This document shows positions 6,878 to 6,934 of a DNA stretch of 6,934 nucleotides, piece by piece (positions within the stretch are counted from its first letter, which is position 1; the number at the start of each line of letters is the position of its first letter). The notes below the pieces were generated by a model. The model saw only the letters and a list, made by a program, of their open reading frames with translations. It had not been told where the DNA came from and ran no database searches. Position numbers and translations under genes: made by a program. The DNA is taken from the NCBI GenBank assembly GCA_031288765.1, contig JAITQV010000327.1, positions 1 to 6,934 of the forward strand, written 5' to 3'. The stretch is from Planctomycetaceae bacterium (GTDB taxonomy: Bacteria; Planctomycetota; Planctomycetia; Pirellulales; Thermoguttaceae).

Positions 6878-6934
6878 GTCCCGCAAGGGACGAGATGTGC
6901 ATAACCGTAGGTGGAGCGAAGCGCAACCTACGGA
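6878..6934 (-). repeat. Mosaic dispersed repeat, copy C, cut by the window end
   Basis: Positions 6891-6934 match 6665-6708 of copy B in the same orientation at about 39 of 44 positions. It starts with a short palindrome, GTCCC-GCAA-GGGAC (6878-6891), which copy A retains in degenerate form. It also contains CCGTAGGT (6905-6912) pairing with ACCTACGG (6926-6933), an 8-bp stem that is largely lost in copies A and B. The element probably continues beyond the window. Confidence 0.7.

Noticed and set aside
6593..6886. 97-residue minus-strand frame after the transglutaminase gene
   Set aside because: It lies entirely over palindromic repeat modules and part of the heptad array, with no ribosome binding site and no recognisable domain.
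6657..6934. CRISPR array
   Set aside because: The repeated blocks are few, unevenly spaced, palindromic along their length and shuffled in order; there are no regular spacers.

Overview
The window holds two large genes on the + strand, separated and followed by non-coding DNA rich in palindromic dispersed repeats. Base composition is moderate and somewhat A/T-leaning. The combination of a giant repetitive adhesin-like protein, a long TgpA-type membrane transglutaminase without a visible Shine-Dalgarno site, and short mosaic repeats in spacers suggests a Planctomycetota-like or related PVC-group bacterium, perhaps gut-associated. That taxonomic guess is inference only; no rRNA or marker gene is present.

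Region 1 (1-3134) is the 3' part of a very large gene for an Asn/Thr/Ala-rich secreted protein of the filamentous-haemagglutinin or beta-helix type. The reading frame is open from the first bases, so the true start lies outside the window. Two 112-residue repeats (336 bp and 327 bp, nearly identical in places) and the start of a third sit at its visible N-terminal end. The protein then changes into non-repetitive beta-rich sequence and ends in a short Trp/Tyr-containing C-terminal domain with no recognisable anchor or barrel.

Region 2 (3135-3769) is a 635 bp spacer. It holds weak hairpins, a mosaic palindromic repeat (copy A, about 3417-3582) and an extended -10 promoter (TGC-TATAAT at 3683-3691) about 80 bp before the next gene.

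Region 3 (3770-6568) encodes a 932-residue multi-spanning membrane protein. It has a TgpA N-terminal (DUF3488) membrane region, a transglutaminase-like core with an intact Cys648/His690/Asp723 triad, a C-terminal membrane segment and a DUF4129 tail. An unusual proline- and arginine-rich insertion of about 120 residues interrupts the membrane region.

Region 4 (6558-6934) begins with a six-unit heptanucleotide tandem repeat that contains the stop codon of the transglutaminase gene. It continues into further copies (B and C) of the mosaic repeat, in the opposite orientation to copy A, so the transglutaminase gene is bracketed by inverted copies. The two genes do not look like an operon: the spacer is long, the second gene has its own promoter candidate, and no functional link between them is visible. 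I see no convincing new biological system. The strongest non-routine signals are the mosaic inverted repeats, the heptad array at the stop codon and the recent-looking intragenic duplication in the adhesin.
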